25,304 nt of DNA. It comes from Proteobacteria bacterium ST_bin16. Its GTDB lineage: Bacteria > Pseudomonadota > Gammaproteobacteria > Burkholderiales > Nitrosomonadaceae. The notes under the pieces are model-generated. The model was not told the origin of the DNA, did not search any database, and worked only from the letters and a program-made list of their open reading frames with translations. The DNA lies in the NCBI GenBank assembly GCA_002083595.1, contig MSXT01000059.1, forward strand, positions 1 through 25,304, given 5' to 3'. Below are positions 14,555-24,000 of the stretch, in pieces (positions within the stretch are counted from its first letter, which is position 1; each line of letters opens with the position of its first letter). Both the position numbers and the translations under genes were made by a program.

Positions 14555-15403
14555 ATGGAAGAACCCCCTCCTAAAAGCGGCTGGTTAGAGCGGTTAGGCG
14601 CTATGCTGATCCGCAAACCGGAAGACCGCGAACAACTGATTACCCTGTTACACTCCGCTTTTGAGCGCAATCTGCTCGACTCGGACGCATTGAGCATGAT
14701 CGAAGGCGTCATGCAGGTTTCCGAAATGCAGGCACGCGATATCATGGTGCCGCGTTCGCAAATGGATGTCGTCGACATCAGCAAAAAACCGGAAACATTC
14801 ATTCCGTTCGTCATTGAAACCGCGCACTCGCGTTTTCCGGTCATCGAAGGCTCCGAGGATGAAATCATCGGCATTCTGCTGGCGAAAGACCTGCTGCGTT
14901 ATTACGCCGATCCGGAAGAATTCAATATCCGCGACATGCTGCGTCCGGCGGTATTCATCCCGGAATCGAAACGGCTGAATGTGCTGCTCAAGGATTTCCG
15001 CAGTAACCGCAATCATATGGCGATTGTCGTCAATGAATACGGCGGTGTAGCCGGATTGGTGACAATCGAGGACGTGCTCGAACAGATCGTCGGGGAAATC
15101 GAGGACGAATACGATTTCGACGAAGAAGAGGACAATATCGTCATGGAAGCCGACGGACGCTACCGCGTCAAGGCGATTACCGAGATCGATAATTTCAATG
15201 AAGTGCTGGGCGCAAACTTCAGCAACGAAGACTTCGATACGATTGGCGGTTTGGTGCTCAGCAAGTTCGGCCGTTTACCGGTGCGTAACGAATCGGCTGT
15301 CATCGGTCCATTTAAATTCACCGTACAGCGCGCCGATAGCCGCCGCTTGCACATATTGAAGGTGGAAAAGCTTGCCGCAGCAGTAGAAACCCCGGCAGAA
15401 TGA
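14555..15403 (+). CDS. corC: CorC/YbeX-type CBS-domain protein
   Basis: The 282-residue soluble protein starts MEEPPPKSGWLERLGAMLIR. It holds two CBS domains: about 60-120 (ARDIMVPRSQMDVVDISK) and about 125-185 (MLRPAVFIPESKRLNVLL, then NEYGGVAGLVTIEDVLEQIV). A CorC/HlyC transporter-associated domain follows from about 200 to 275 (FDTIGGLVLSKFGRLP). Lacking membrane segments, it is the CorC/YbeX form associated with magnesium/cobalt homeostasis and, more recently, ribosome-related phenotypes. In many proteobacteria lnt follows; here recJ does, after 27 nt. Confidence 0.93.
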   Translation: MEEPPPKSGWLERLGAMLIRKPEDREQLITLLHSAFERNLLDSDALSMIEGVMQVSEMQARDIMVPRSQMDVVDISKKPETFIPFVIETAHSRFPVIEGSEDEIIGILLAKDLLRYYADPEEFNIRDMLRPAVFIPESKRLNVLLKDFRSNRNHMAIVVNEYGGVAGLVTIEDVLEQIVGEIEDEYDFDEEEDNIVMEADGRYRVKAITEIDNFNEVLGANFSNEDFDTIGGLVLSKFGRLPVRNESAVIGPFKFTVQRADSRRLHILKVEKLAAAVETPAE

Positions 15404-15430
15404 GGATACTTATCCTATTTCCGCATCAGC

Positions 15431-17215
15431 ATGCCCAAAATCACCATCCGTCCGTATGATCCGCACAGTTTCCAAGCACTCAGCGGTAGCGGATTACCCC
15501 CGGTACTGGCGCGCATTTACGCCGCGCGCGGCATTGAGGATTCCGGCCAGCTCGAAACCGAACTGACGCGCCTGATCCCGTTCGGTCAGCTGAAAAATAT
15601 CACCGCAACGGCAGCCTTGCTGGCCGATGCTATCGCGGCAAAAAAACGCCTGCTGATCATTGCGGACTACGATTCCGACGGTGCGACCGCGTGTGCCACC
15701 GGCATGCGCATCTTGCGCAAGTTCGGCGCTAACGTCGATTATCTGGTGCCGAACCGGTTTGAATTCGGTTACGGCTTGACACCGGAAATCGTGCGATTGG
15801 CGCATGCCTCCAAACAACCGGATGTCCTGATCACGGTCGATAATGGCATCGCCAGCGTGGATGGCGTAGCTGAAGCCAATCAATTGGGCATGCAGGTGGT
15901 GATTACCGATCATCATCTGCCCGGCGATCAATTGCCTGAGGCACTGGCCATAGTCAATCCCAATCAACCCGACTGCCCTTTCCCAAGCAAAAACATCGCC
16001 GGCGTGGGCGTCATTTTCTACCTGATGCTCGCGCTGCGCGCCGAGTTGCGCCAGCGCGGCGCTTTTGCGGCAGGCCAGGAACCCAATCTCGCCAACTTTC
16101 TCGATCTGGTCGCGCTGGGAACCGTGGCCGATGTGGTCAAGCTGGACAGCAATAACCGCATTCTGGTGCAGCAAGGTTTGCAACGTATCCGCAAAGGCAA
16201 GGCTTGCGCCGGTATCAATGCGCTCATGCAGGTCTCGCGGCGCGATGCCCGGCAAATTTCCACCTATGATCTGGGCTTCATGCTGGGACCGCGCTTGAAT
16301 GCCGCCGGGCGGCTGGACGATATGTCGCTCGGCATCGAGTGCCTGATCACCGACGACGAAGCGTATGCGGCTGACATCGCCAAGCAACTGGACGAATTGA
16401 ACCGGCAACGGCGCGAAATCGAATCGGCCATGCAGGAAAGCGCACTCGTCAAGCTGGAAGATACGCTCAACGCCCGCCAGCCGGACATCCAGAGCGCTTA
16501 CAGCATTTGCCTGTTCGATGCCGATTGGCACCAAGGCGTCATTGGCATCCTCGCGTCGCGTATCAAGGATAAATATCATCGCCCGGTGATCATTTTCGCG
16601 CCCGGCAACGACGGCGAAATCAAAGGTTCGGGGCGGTCGATCAACGGTTTCCATTTGCGCGACGCGCTCGATCTGGTATCCAAACATCACCCCGAATTAA
16701 TCCGCAAATTCGGCGGCCATGCCGCCGCTGCCGGATTGACCATTCACAGCGATGCTTTTGAAGCATTCCGCGTGGCGTTCGAGCAGGTTGCGCAAACGCT
16801 GCTGACACCCGCCGACTTAACCCGTGTGATAGAAACCGACGGCGATCTGGAGCTTTCCGAAATCAAATTGGAATTGGTGGAAATGCTCGAGCGGCAAGTA
16901 TGGGGCCAAGGTTTCCCGCAGCCATCATTTAATGCGCGCTTTTATGTCGAAAGCCAACGCATCGTCGGGGAAAAACATTTGAAATTAAGGCTAAAAAAAC
17001 TGCACGCCGCTGGCGCCGGTGACGCAGCGCAAGCCGCGCGGAAATCGGCTGAAACCTACGACGGCATTCTGTTTTTCCACAACGACCCGCTGCCGGATGT
17101 GATCGATGCGGTTTATCGATTACAGATCAATGAATATAATGGCAAATCATCCTTACAATTCCTGCTGGAACATTGGTTCCATGCAGATAACCCGGTGACC
17201 GGCGATGCACACTGA
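15431..17215 (+). CDS. recJ: Single-stranded-DNA-specific 5'-3' exonuclease RecJ
   Basis: RecJ digests 5'-ended single strands in RecF-pathway recombination and mismatch repair. The 594-residue product is slightly longer than E. coli RecJ. DHH-family motifs are present: IIADYDSDGATA (Asp79, 81, 83), TVDNGIAS (Asp137), ITDHHLPGD (Asp160-His161-His162) and GTVADVV, then the DHHA1-type GSGRSINGFHLRDAL and FGGHAAAAGLTI. A C-terminal OB-fold region follows. The Ser in DYDSDG replaces a more usual Ala and is not a ligand. It overlaps the next gene by 11 nt. Confidence 0.95.
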   Translation: MPKITIRPYDPHSFQALSGSGLPPVLARIYAARGIEDSGQLETELTRLIPFGQLKNITATAALLADAIAAKKRLLIIADYDSDGATACATGMRILRKFGANVDYLVPNRFEFGYGLTPEIVRLAHASKQPDVLITVDNGIASVDGVAEANQLGMQVVITDHHLPGDQLPEALAIVNPNQPDCPFPSKNIAGVGVIFYLMLALRAELRQRGAFAAGQEPNLANFLDLVALGTVADVVKLDSNNRILVQQGLQRIRKGKACAGINALMQVSRRDARQISTYDLGFMLGPRLNAAGRLDDMSLGIECLITDDEAYAADIAKQLDELNRQRREIESAMQESALVKLEDTLNARQPDIQSAYSICLFDADWHQGVIGILASRIKDKYHRPVIIFAPGNDGEIKGSGRSINGFHLRDALDLVSKHHPELIRKFGGHAAAAGLTIHSDAFEAFRVAFEQVAQTLLTPADLTRVIETDGDLELSEIKLELVEMLERQVWGQGFPQPSFNARFYVESQRIVGEKHLKLRLKKLHAAGAGDAAQAARKSAETYDGILFFHNDPLPDVIDAVYRLQINEYNGKSSLQFLLEHWFHADNPVTGDAH

Positions 17216-18461
17216 ATTCACGTTGAATGGCGAATTGGCCGCCTTACCGCATTTCCTGACCAGCCTTGCGATTGGTTTATTGATCGGATTGGAACGCGAA
17301 CGCAATCCCGGCTCGCGCGCTGGATTGAGAACATTCGCCTTGGTCGCGATGTTCGGCACGTTGGCTGCCATGCTGTCGGAAAAAGCCACGCCGTGGTTAT
17401 TGCTCGGCGGTTTATTCATCGTCGGCTTGATGATGGTGGCGGCGTATTCCCGCGTCAAGGATGACAATGCCGATCCGGGCACCACCACGATAGCCGCCAT
17501 TCTTGTGTGCTACGGATTGGGGGCTTCGGTGTGGTACGGCAACGGCACGCTGGCGATCATGCTGGCCATCATCACCACCGTGTTGCTGTATTTCAAAACA
17601 GAGTTGCACGGTATCACCGAGAAATTGACCCGCCGCGATTTAATTTCCATGCTGCAATTCAGCGTGCTGACGTTCATCATTCTGCCGATCCTGCCAGACC
17701 ACAATTACGGCCCGTATGAAGCGATCAATCCGCACCAGATCTGGTTGATGGTGGTTCTCATCTCCGGCGTCAGCTTGGCAGGTTATGTCGCGCTGCAACT
17801 GATCGGCCAGCGGCATGGCGTGATACTGGGTTTATTCGGTGGCCTGGTATCCAGTACCGCCACGACACTGGTATATGCACGCCGTACCGCGGAAAACCAA
17901 AACTTCACACAACTAGCCGTGGTCGTTATTCTGATCGCCAATCTGACGGTACTGCTACGTTTATCCATCATCAGCGCGGTTGCCTCGCCCGCCATTCTGC
18001 CGCAGCTGCTACCCGTGCTGGGCAGTGGCTTCCTACTCGGGACAGGCATCGCGGCGTACTGGTGGTTTCAGCTGAATCAGCAACAAGAAGTACCGATACC
18101 GGAAATCAAAAACCCCACCGAAATCGGCGTCGCGGCAGCTTTCGGCCTGATCTACGGCAGTGTGCTGTTTTTTTCCACCTGGCTTTCCGACATCGCCGGC
18201 AGCAGCGGGCTATATGCCGTCGCACTCATCTCCGGCTTAACCGATGTCGACGCCATTACGCTCTCCAGCCTGCGCCTGTACGAACTGGGCAAATTGGAAG
18301 CAGTACAAGCGATCACCGCAATCACACTCGCGATACTCTCCAACATCGGCTTCAAACTTGGCCTGATTTTCTTCATCGGCAGCCGTTTTCTCGCCAAACA
18401 ATGCGTATCCGGCATGCTGGCCTGCGCCGCCGGTCTTGGGCTGGCGTTGTTGTTCATTTAG
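17205..18461 (+). CDS. MgtC/SapB-DUF4010 family integral membrane protein
   Basis: The 418-residue protein is hydrophobic almost throughout, with roughly a dozen predicted membrane segments. The N-terminal MgtC-like part (about 15-140) has SLAIGLLIGLERERNPGSRA and GLRTFALVAMFGTLAAML. The C-terminal DUF4010 part includes FGGLVSSTATTLVYARR and YAVALISGLTDVDAITLSSL. The family's transport or regulatory role is not settled. The start overlaps recJ by 11 nt, so it is probably the last gene of that operon. The convergent vapC gene ends 8 nt downstream, with no terminator seen between. Confidence 0.88.
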   Translation: MHTEFTLNGELAALPHFLTSLAIGLLIGLERERNPGSRAGLRTFALVAMFGTLAAMLSEKATPWLLLGGLFIVGLMMVAAYSRVKDDNADPGTTTIAAILVCYGLGASVWYGNGTLAIMLAIITTVLLYFKTELHGITEKLTRRDLISMLQFSVLTFIILPILPDHNYGPYEAINPHQIWLMVVLISGVSLAGYVALQLIGQRHGVILGLFGGLVSSTATTLVYARRTAENQNFTQLAVVVILIANLTVLLRLSIISAVASPAILPQLLPVLGSGFLLGTGIAAYWWFQLNQQQEVPIPEIKNPTEIGVAAAFGLIYGSVLFFSTWLSDIAGSSGLYAVALISGLTDVDAITLSSLRLYELGKLEAVQAITAITLAILSNIGFKLGLIFFIGSRFLAKQCVSGMLACAAGLGLALLFI

Positions 18462-18469
18462 AAACAGTA

Positions 18470-18871
18470 TCACCAAATGCAGCGCAAGCCCGGTAGTGCA
18501 TGGAGTTTCTCATCAGCCGTAATAAGCGGCGCTTGATGCGCAATGGCAGTCGCAGCAATCAACCTATCGCCCGGATCGCCATGTGGAATAATACCGCTCT
18601 CAGCTAGCGCAGCGATTGCCGGTGTAATCGAAATAACCTGCAACGCCAGTGACGTAACAATATCTTCCATATACGAAGCAGGTGTATGTTGCGCAGGCAA
18701 TACCAATCTGTTCTTACGAAACAACAAAGCGATTTCCCAGAAACTGATGGCGGCGCAGGCCAACTTACCACCCGCCAAGCCATGCTCGACAGCTTGTTGA
18801 GCGACTATCGTCAAGCGCTCGCGGCGATCTGCCCAAAATAACAAAATATGTGTATCACAGATGATCAGCAT
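18470..18871 (-). CDS. vapC: VapC-family PIN-domain ribonuclease toxin
   Basis: From the ATG at 18871 the product has 133 residues, normal for VapC. PIN-domain acidic residues are in place: Asp6 (MLIICDTHILLFW), Glu46 (AAISFWEIALL), Asp102 (GDPGDRLIAATA) and Asp120 (LITADEKL). VapC toxins cut tRNA or rRNA. A longer frame to 18937 would run deep into the antitoxin and is rejected. The gene overlaps the Phd-like antitoxin by 17 nt. It belongs to the PIN subgroup that pairs with Phd/YefM-fold antitoxins. Confidence 0.9.
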   Translation of the reverse strand: MLIICDTHILLFWADRRERLTIVAQQAVEHGLAGGKLACAAISFWEIALLFRKNRLVLPAQHTPASYMEDIVTSLALQVISITPAIAALAESGIIPHGDPGDRLIAATAIAHQAPLITADEKLHALPGLRCIW

Positions 18872-19100
18872 CGCCCAGCCATTCTTCATCCAGAGACGCA
18901 AGAATGTCACCAACAATAACCGTGCCGCGCAGTGCATCCAGACGACTCAGCGCTGCTTCACGTTCGCTTTTTGCGTGATCGGGAATGATATGGGCGATGG
19001 TTTTGCCGTGCAAAGTGATTGCAATTGCTTCGCCTGCTTGCACTTGTTTAAGGTATTCGGGTAAATGCTGGCGTAATTCGGTCACATTCACTGAAGTCAT
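18855..19100 (-). CDS. Phd/YefM-family antitoxin
   Basis: From the ATG at 19100 the product has 81 residues and starts MTSVNVTELRQHLPEYLKQV followed by QAGEAIAITLHGKTIAHIIP. This is the Phd/YefM DNA-binding fold (about 1-50) with an acidic toxin-binding tail ending in LASLDEEWLGDADHL. An upstream ATG at 19121 lies within the palindromic operator and would add seven odd residues. Neither start has a good ribosome site. The 33-bp palindrome just upstream is the probable autoregulatory operator. Confidence 0.88.
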   Translation of the reverse strand: MTSVNVTELRQHLPEYLKQVQAGEAIAITLHGKTIAHIIPDHAKSEREAALSRLDALRGTVIVGDILASLDEEWLGDADHL

Positions 19101-19107
19101 GGGAGAA

Positions 19108-19140
19108 CCTATAATGTACATAAGATATGTACATTATAGG
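19108..19140. promoter_or_regulatory. 33-bp perfect-arm palindrome: promoter/operator of the Phd/VapC module
   Basis: CCTATAATGTACATA (19108-19122), a 3-base centre AGA, and TATGTACATTATAGG (19126-19140) form a perfect 15-bp inverted repeat. Each arm holds a TATAAT. On the minus strand TATAAT (19138-19133) is preceded by TTGCTT at 16 bp spacing, giving a good promoter for the antitoxin-toxin pair. On the plus strand the other TATAAT has TTCACT 17 bp upstream. Phd-family antitoxins bind such palindromes over their own promoter. Confidence 0.75.
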
Positions 19141-19262
19141 CATTTTATTATATAAAGCAATATATTAGAAAGTGAGGAATGCCTATTACTTAAACTTTAC
19201 TGCTGTCAGACTTTGGATCTTATGGGAGATCTATATCGCTCATCAAAGATGATGATTGTTAT

Positions 19263-19862
19263 TCAACCGGACAACTTCCCATTCAGCAATTCCAGCACAC
19301 CACCTTCCGCCGTTTCGCGGATACGCGTTATCCCGCCGTTGCTGATTTTGATTCGATACAGTCCAGCCGGTGAGGCATGCACGGTTTTGGCGATGATCGC
19401 GCGCATCACGCCGGCATGCGCGACAATCAGAAAATGGCTGCTGTGGTAGCGCTCGATCGCTTCTTCATAGGCGGAGCTGACGCGCTGGATAAAATCATCG
19501 AGCGGTTCGGCGCCGTGCGGACGGCAGTTGACCGGATCGCGCAGGAAAGCCTGATAGTCAGTAACACGGCCAATCTTGATTTCATCGTGGCTGAGCCCTT
19601 CCCATTCGCCGAATCCGACTTCCTTGAAGCGCGATTCAACCGTGACATCGATGCCGTGACGTTCTCCGAGTGCGAATGCAAACCCCTGGCAGCGTTGCAG
19701 CGGGGAAGTGATGATGTGGCTCCATTTATCATAGTCTCCGACGGCGTGCCACATTTGCGACCACCCCTTTTCGCTGAGCGGATCGTCCACACTGTGGCCG
19801 CGATAACGGCGTCCGCCAGCGGGCTGCCCGTGGCGGATCAAATCGATCACTGTTTCTGTCAT
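19263..19862 (-). CDS. Histidine phosphatase family protein (phosphoglycerate mutase-like)
   Basis: The 199-residue protein belongs to the histidine phosphatase branch 1. It has the RHG motif at IDLIRHGQPAGG (His11 as phosphate acceptor), Arg57 in SPLQRCQGFA, Glu86 in FGEWEGL, and the second His149 in IVAHAGVMRA. Family members dephosphorylate small metabolites or alpha-ribazole phosphate (CobC). The PxGGRRYRGHSDxPLSExG-like stretch resembles CobC-type proteins, but no cobalamin genes are near, so substrate and symbol are left open. It stands alone, with weak intergenic regions on both sides. Confidence 0.88.
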   Translation of the reverse strand: MTETVIDLIRHGQPAGGRRYRGHSVDDPLSEKGWSQMWHAVGDYDKWSHIITSPLQRCQGFAFALGERHGIDVTVESRFKEVGFGEWEGLSHDEIKIGRVTDYQAFLRDPVNCRPHGAEPLDDFIQRVSSAYEEAIERYHSSHFLIVAHAGVMRAIIAKTVHASPAGLYRIKISNGGITRIRETAEGGVLELLNGKLSG

Positions 19863-19911
19863 AAAACTTTGCCAGGATATTAGAGAGATGCGGTAGTGTA
19901 GCTGATTTGCT

Positions 19912-19960
19912 CAGTGGAAAAGTAAAAAGAAAACCGGGGGCAATGCCGCCGTGGGCCGGT
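19912..19960 (-). terminator. Probable intrinsic terminator of the secreted repeat-type protein gene
   Basis: On the minus strand ACCGG (19960-19956) pairs with CCGGT (19937-19933), with a smaller GGC/GCC stem inside. A T-rich run TTTTCTTTTTACTTTT follows. The element begins 22 nt after the stop of the upstream minus-strand gene. Confidence 0.5.
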
Positions 19961-19981
19961 AATCCTGTGTTCGGGTGGAAA

Positions 19982-20815
19982 CTAGTAATTCCCCACCCTA
20001 ATATTCGAGCCGCCGGTTTTCTTGATCACGTCCAGTGCGATATCAACATACTCGGAAAATTCCAACGCATCTTCGTCGGCGATCGGTGTCGCCAGCACAA
20101 AATCCGCATGCTTGCGAGCTTCTTCTTTTCTGCCGACGTCGTACAGCAATTCGGCGTAAAAAGCGCGTGTGATGACATCGCGCGGAAACAGTTCATGCGC
20201 CCGTTTCATGTGCATCAGGGCTTTTTGGTTACTGCCGAAGCTGATGGGGAATCCGGGTAGTTTGTGATAAATGCGGCCCAGCGCGCGATGCGCCCCGGCG
20301 TTTTCGTATTTCTCGTCCAGCGTAACCACCTTCAACAGCATTTTTTCCATCGGTCCGATCATTCTCAGCGCACTCACAATGCCGCTGCTCTCGGCCATTT
20401 TTCCCATCGCGGCGGCTTTCCAGAAAAGTCCGCGCACGTCATTCGCGTTGAGCGCCAGTGATTGGTCTGCAATCGCAATACAATGCTCAAACAATTGAAT
20501 GCGGCGGTTTGAATCCAGCTCGAGTTGCGCGCGCATGAACTCCAGACGGGAAAGCTCGGCAAGGGCGGCCGATTCGCGTGAATTGCGCGTCAGGTCGCGA
20601 AACCAGTCAATGGTATTCAACAATAAGGGTGTATCGATGGCGTACTTCCAGACGGCCAGTTCAATTTTTTGTTGATTCTCGGTGGTTAATGCCGTGGCGG
20701 AAACATTTTGCGCAAAAGCCGGTGCCGTCAAACACGCCACCGCAATCATCCTGTACGTAAATAGCATTATTTTTTGTTCCAATCGCCACATATTCAGTTT
20801 CATGAAAGCACTCAT
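19982..20815 (-). CDS. Secreted helical-repeat (TPR-like) protein, function unknown
   Basis: From the ATG at 20815 (GGTGGAAAG upstream) the product has 277 residues. The start is uncertain, with ATGs also at 20866, 20803 and 20767. All include the signal sequence LFTYRMIAVACLTAPAFA, followed by QNVSA at the likely cleavage site. The mature protein is all-helical with TPR-like pairs: ADQSLALNANDVRGLFWKAA, GAHRALGRIYHKLPGFPISF and ALMHMKRAHELFPRDVITRA. It resembles periplasmic TPR-type proteins of unknown role. It is monocistronic, with its own terminator, and diverges from mfd. Confidence 0.75.
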   Translation of the reverse strand: MSAFMKLNMWRLEQKIMLFTYRMIAVACLTAPAFAQNVSATALTTENQQKIELAVWKYAIDTPLLLNTIDWFRDLTRNSRESAALAELSRLEFMRAQLELDSNRRIQLFEHCIAIADQSLALNANDVRGLFWKAAAMGKMAESSGIVSALRMIGPMEKMLLKVVTLDEKYENAGAHRALGRIYHKLPGFPISFGSNQKALMHMKRAHELFPRDVITRAFYAELLYDVGRKEEARKHADFVLATPIADEDALEFSEYVDIALDVIKKTGGSNIRVGNY

Positions 20816-20997
20816 ATTCTTTCCACCGGCTAAGCTATTTAATATTCTACGATAAATACCAGCCATTTATGACCGGCGTATTAAGAATAGCGCTATCCAA
20901 CGCAATTTCAAATGACAAATAACACAACAATTTGCACTTTTATAGTTAATCCACCACCTCAACTTGCTCCTAAAAGAAAGGCATCTTGAAACTGGCA

Positions 20998-21003
20998 TAT
21001 AAT
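20998..21003 (+). promoter_or_regulatory. Possible -10 element upstream of mfd
   Basis: A consensus TATAAT lies 54 nt before the mfd ATG. No convincing -35 stands at the right distance, so this is a tentative promoter. The 190-bp gap to the divergent secreted-protein gene holds no other clear feature. Confidence 0.3.
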
Positions 21004-21056
21004 ATGATGCTTTCGATTTCACGCCGTTTTTTTGCGCGCACGCTGCATTTTCCGGC

Positions 21057-24000
21057 ATGGCAACTGGCACATTCACTATGCAACAAAAGCACACTCTACC
21101 CGCACCCGGCACCGTTTTACGTTACGCTCATTTTGATGGCTCCAGCGACGCGCTGTTTCTGGCGCAATTGGCGCAGCAAGCAAAACCGGTCACCATCATC
21201 ACGGCGAACGCGCTGGATGCGCAGCGGCTATTGGAAGAAATTCCCTATTTTGCGCCGGAACTGAGAACGCATTTGCTGCCGGACTGGGAAACGCTACCGT
21301 ATGATACGTTCTCGCCGCACCATGATCTCGTCTCGGAACGTCTGGCCACACTCTATCAGGTTATGAACGGCGCTTGCGATGTGCTGATCGCACCGTTGAC
21401 GACGGCGCTCTACCGCATGCTGCCGCGCGAATACCTGGCTGCGCATACGTTCTTCCTGAAACAAGGCGAAACATTGGATGTTGCGGGATTGCGCAGTCAG
21501 TTGACGCTAGCGGGCTACTCGCATGTCACGCAAGTTTTCTCACCGGGTGAATACAGCGTGCGCGGCGGCTTGATCGATCTGTATCCGATGGGCAGCCCGC
21601 TACCGTACCGCATTGATTTGCTGGACAATGACATCGACACCATCCGCACCTTCGATGTCGACACGCAACGCAGTATTTATCCGGTCAAGGAAATCCGCTT
21701 GTTACCGGCGCGCGAATTCCCGCTCGACGAAGCCGGCCGCACTTGCTTTCGCGGCAACTTCCGCGAGAAATTCGAAGGTGATCCATCGAAAAAACAGATC
21801 TACAAGGACATCAGCAAAGGTCTGACGCCTGCGGGCATCGAATATTATTTGCCGCTGTTCTTTACGCAAACCGCCACGCTGTTTGATTATTTACCCGAAA
21901 ACACCTTGCTCTGCCTGCACCAGGATGTGCGTCCGGTGATCGATGAATTCTGGCACGACACCCAATCGCGTTATCAATTGCTACGCGGCGATAGCGACCG
22001 GCCGTTGCTGCCTCCAACTGAATTATTCCTGACCAGCGATAGCTTTTTTGGTCAACTCAAGCCGTATGGACGCATTGAGATTCTGTCCAACGGACAGGAT
22101 CTCAAACTGGCCGCGCCCAAAAGCACTGCGCCGCTGCCATCAGTGCAAGTCAACCGGCATGTGGAAAACCCGCTGGAAAAACTGGCGGTGTTCATCGCAC
22201 AGTTCAAGATGACCGGCGGCCGGGTGCTGCTGCTGGCGGAAAGCATGGGACGGCGCGAATTGATTGCCGAGTATTTGCATCAATACGACTTGCATCCGGA
22301 TCTTTGCCAGGACTACGCGCAGTTTCTGAATAGCGCGCAATCCTTCATGCTGAGCGTCGCACCGCTGCATACCGGCTTCATCGATGCACCCGCAAAACTG
22401 GCTTTCATCACCGAAAGTGAGCTGTACGCCACGCATGTGCATGGACGGCGCGAGCGCGAATCGCGCAAATCATCGACATCGACCGACAACCTCTTGCGCG
22501 ACTTGTCAGAAATCAAACCCGGTGACCCGGTGGTACACGAACAGCACGGCATCGGCCGCTACCTTGGCTTGGTCAGCATGGACGTCGGCGAAGGCGAACC
22601 GGGCGAAATGAGCGAGTTTCTGGCGCTGGAATACGACGGCGGCGACAAACTGTACGTGCCGGTGTCGCAACTGTATTTGATCGGACGCTACAGCGGCGGC
22701 GCACCGGAATCCGCCCCGCTACACAAGCTCGGCAGCAGCCAGTGGGACAAAGCCAAGCGCAAGGCGATGCAGCAAGTGCGCGACACTGCGGCGGAATTGT
22801 TGAATCTGTACGCGCAGCGGGCGGCGCGTGAAGGCCACCAGTTTACATTGCAGCAGCACGATTACGAAGCGTTCGCCGAAGGCTTCGGCTTCGAGGAAAC
22901 GCCGGATCAGGCCGCCGCGATCAAAGCGGTGATCGGTGATTTAACTTCCGGTAAACCAATGGACCGGCTGATTTGCGGCGATGTCGGCTTCGGCAAAACC
23001 GAAGTGGCGTTGCGTGCGGCGTTTATCGCCGTGGCGGACGGCAAACAAGTCGCGGTGCTGGTGCCGACCACGCTGCTCGCCGAGCAGCACTTCCAGAATT
23101 TCTCCGACCGATTCGGTTTGATCGCCGATCAATGGCCGGTGCGGATCGCCGAACTGTCGCGCTTCCGCTCCGCGAAAGAGCAAACGCAAGCGCTCGCCGG
23201 TCTCGGGAAAGGCGAAATCGACATCATCATCGGCACGCACAAACTGATTCAGAAAGACGTGCATTTCAAAAACCTCGGGCTAGTGATCATCGACGAAGAA
23301 CACCGCTTCGGCGTGCGGCAAAAGGAGCAACTGAAAAAACTCCGCGCCGAAGTCGACGTGCTGACACTGACCGCAACACCGATTCCGCGCACCTTGGCGA
23401 TGTCATTGGAAGGCTTACGCGACTTCTCCATCATCGCCACCGCGCCACAGCGCCGCCTGGCGATTCGCACGTTCGTCACCAGCTTCTCGATGGGTATCGT
23501 ACGCGAAGCGTGCTTGCGCGAACTGAAACGCGGCGGGCAGATTTATTTCCTGCACAACGAAGTCAGCAGCATTCAATTGATGTACGAAAAACTATCCGGC
23601 CTGCTGCCGGAAGCGCGCATCAACATCGCCCACGGGCAAATGCCGGAGCGCGAACTGGAGCACGTCATGCGCGACTTTTACCAGCAGCGCTTCAACATTC
23701 TGCTGTGCACCACGATTATCGAAACCGGTATCGACATCCCGAGCGCCAACACCATCATCATGAACAACGCACACAAATTCGGCCTAGCGCAATTGCATCA
23801 ACTGCGCGGCCGGGTCGGGCGTTCGCACCATCAGGCTTACGCGTATTTGCTCACGCCGCCGGAAGAAGCACTCGGCGGACAAGCCAAAAAACGCCTGGAA
23901 GCGATTCAAGCGATGGAAGAACTCGGCTCCGGGTTTTATTTGGCGATGCACGACCTGGAAATCCGTGGTGCCGGGGCGGTGCTCTCCGAATCGCAAAGCG

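Noticed and set aside
15494..16690. Long minus-strand open frame (398 codons) opposite recJ
   Set aside because: It is fully antisense to a well-supported recJ with all DHH motifs. Its translation has no recognisable domain and the low-complexity feel of a codon-bias shadow.
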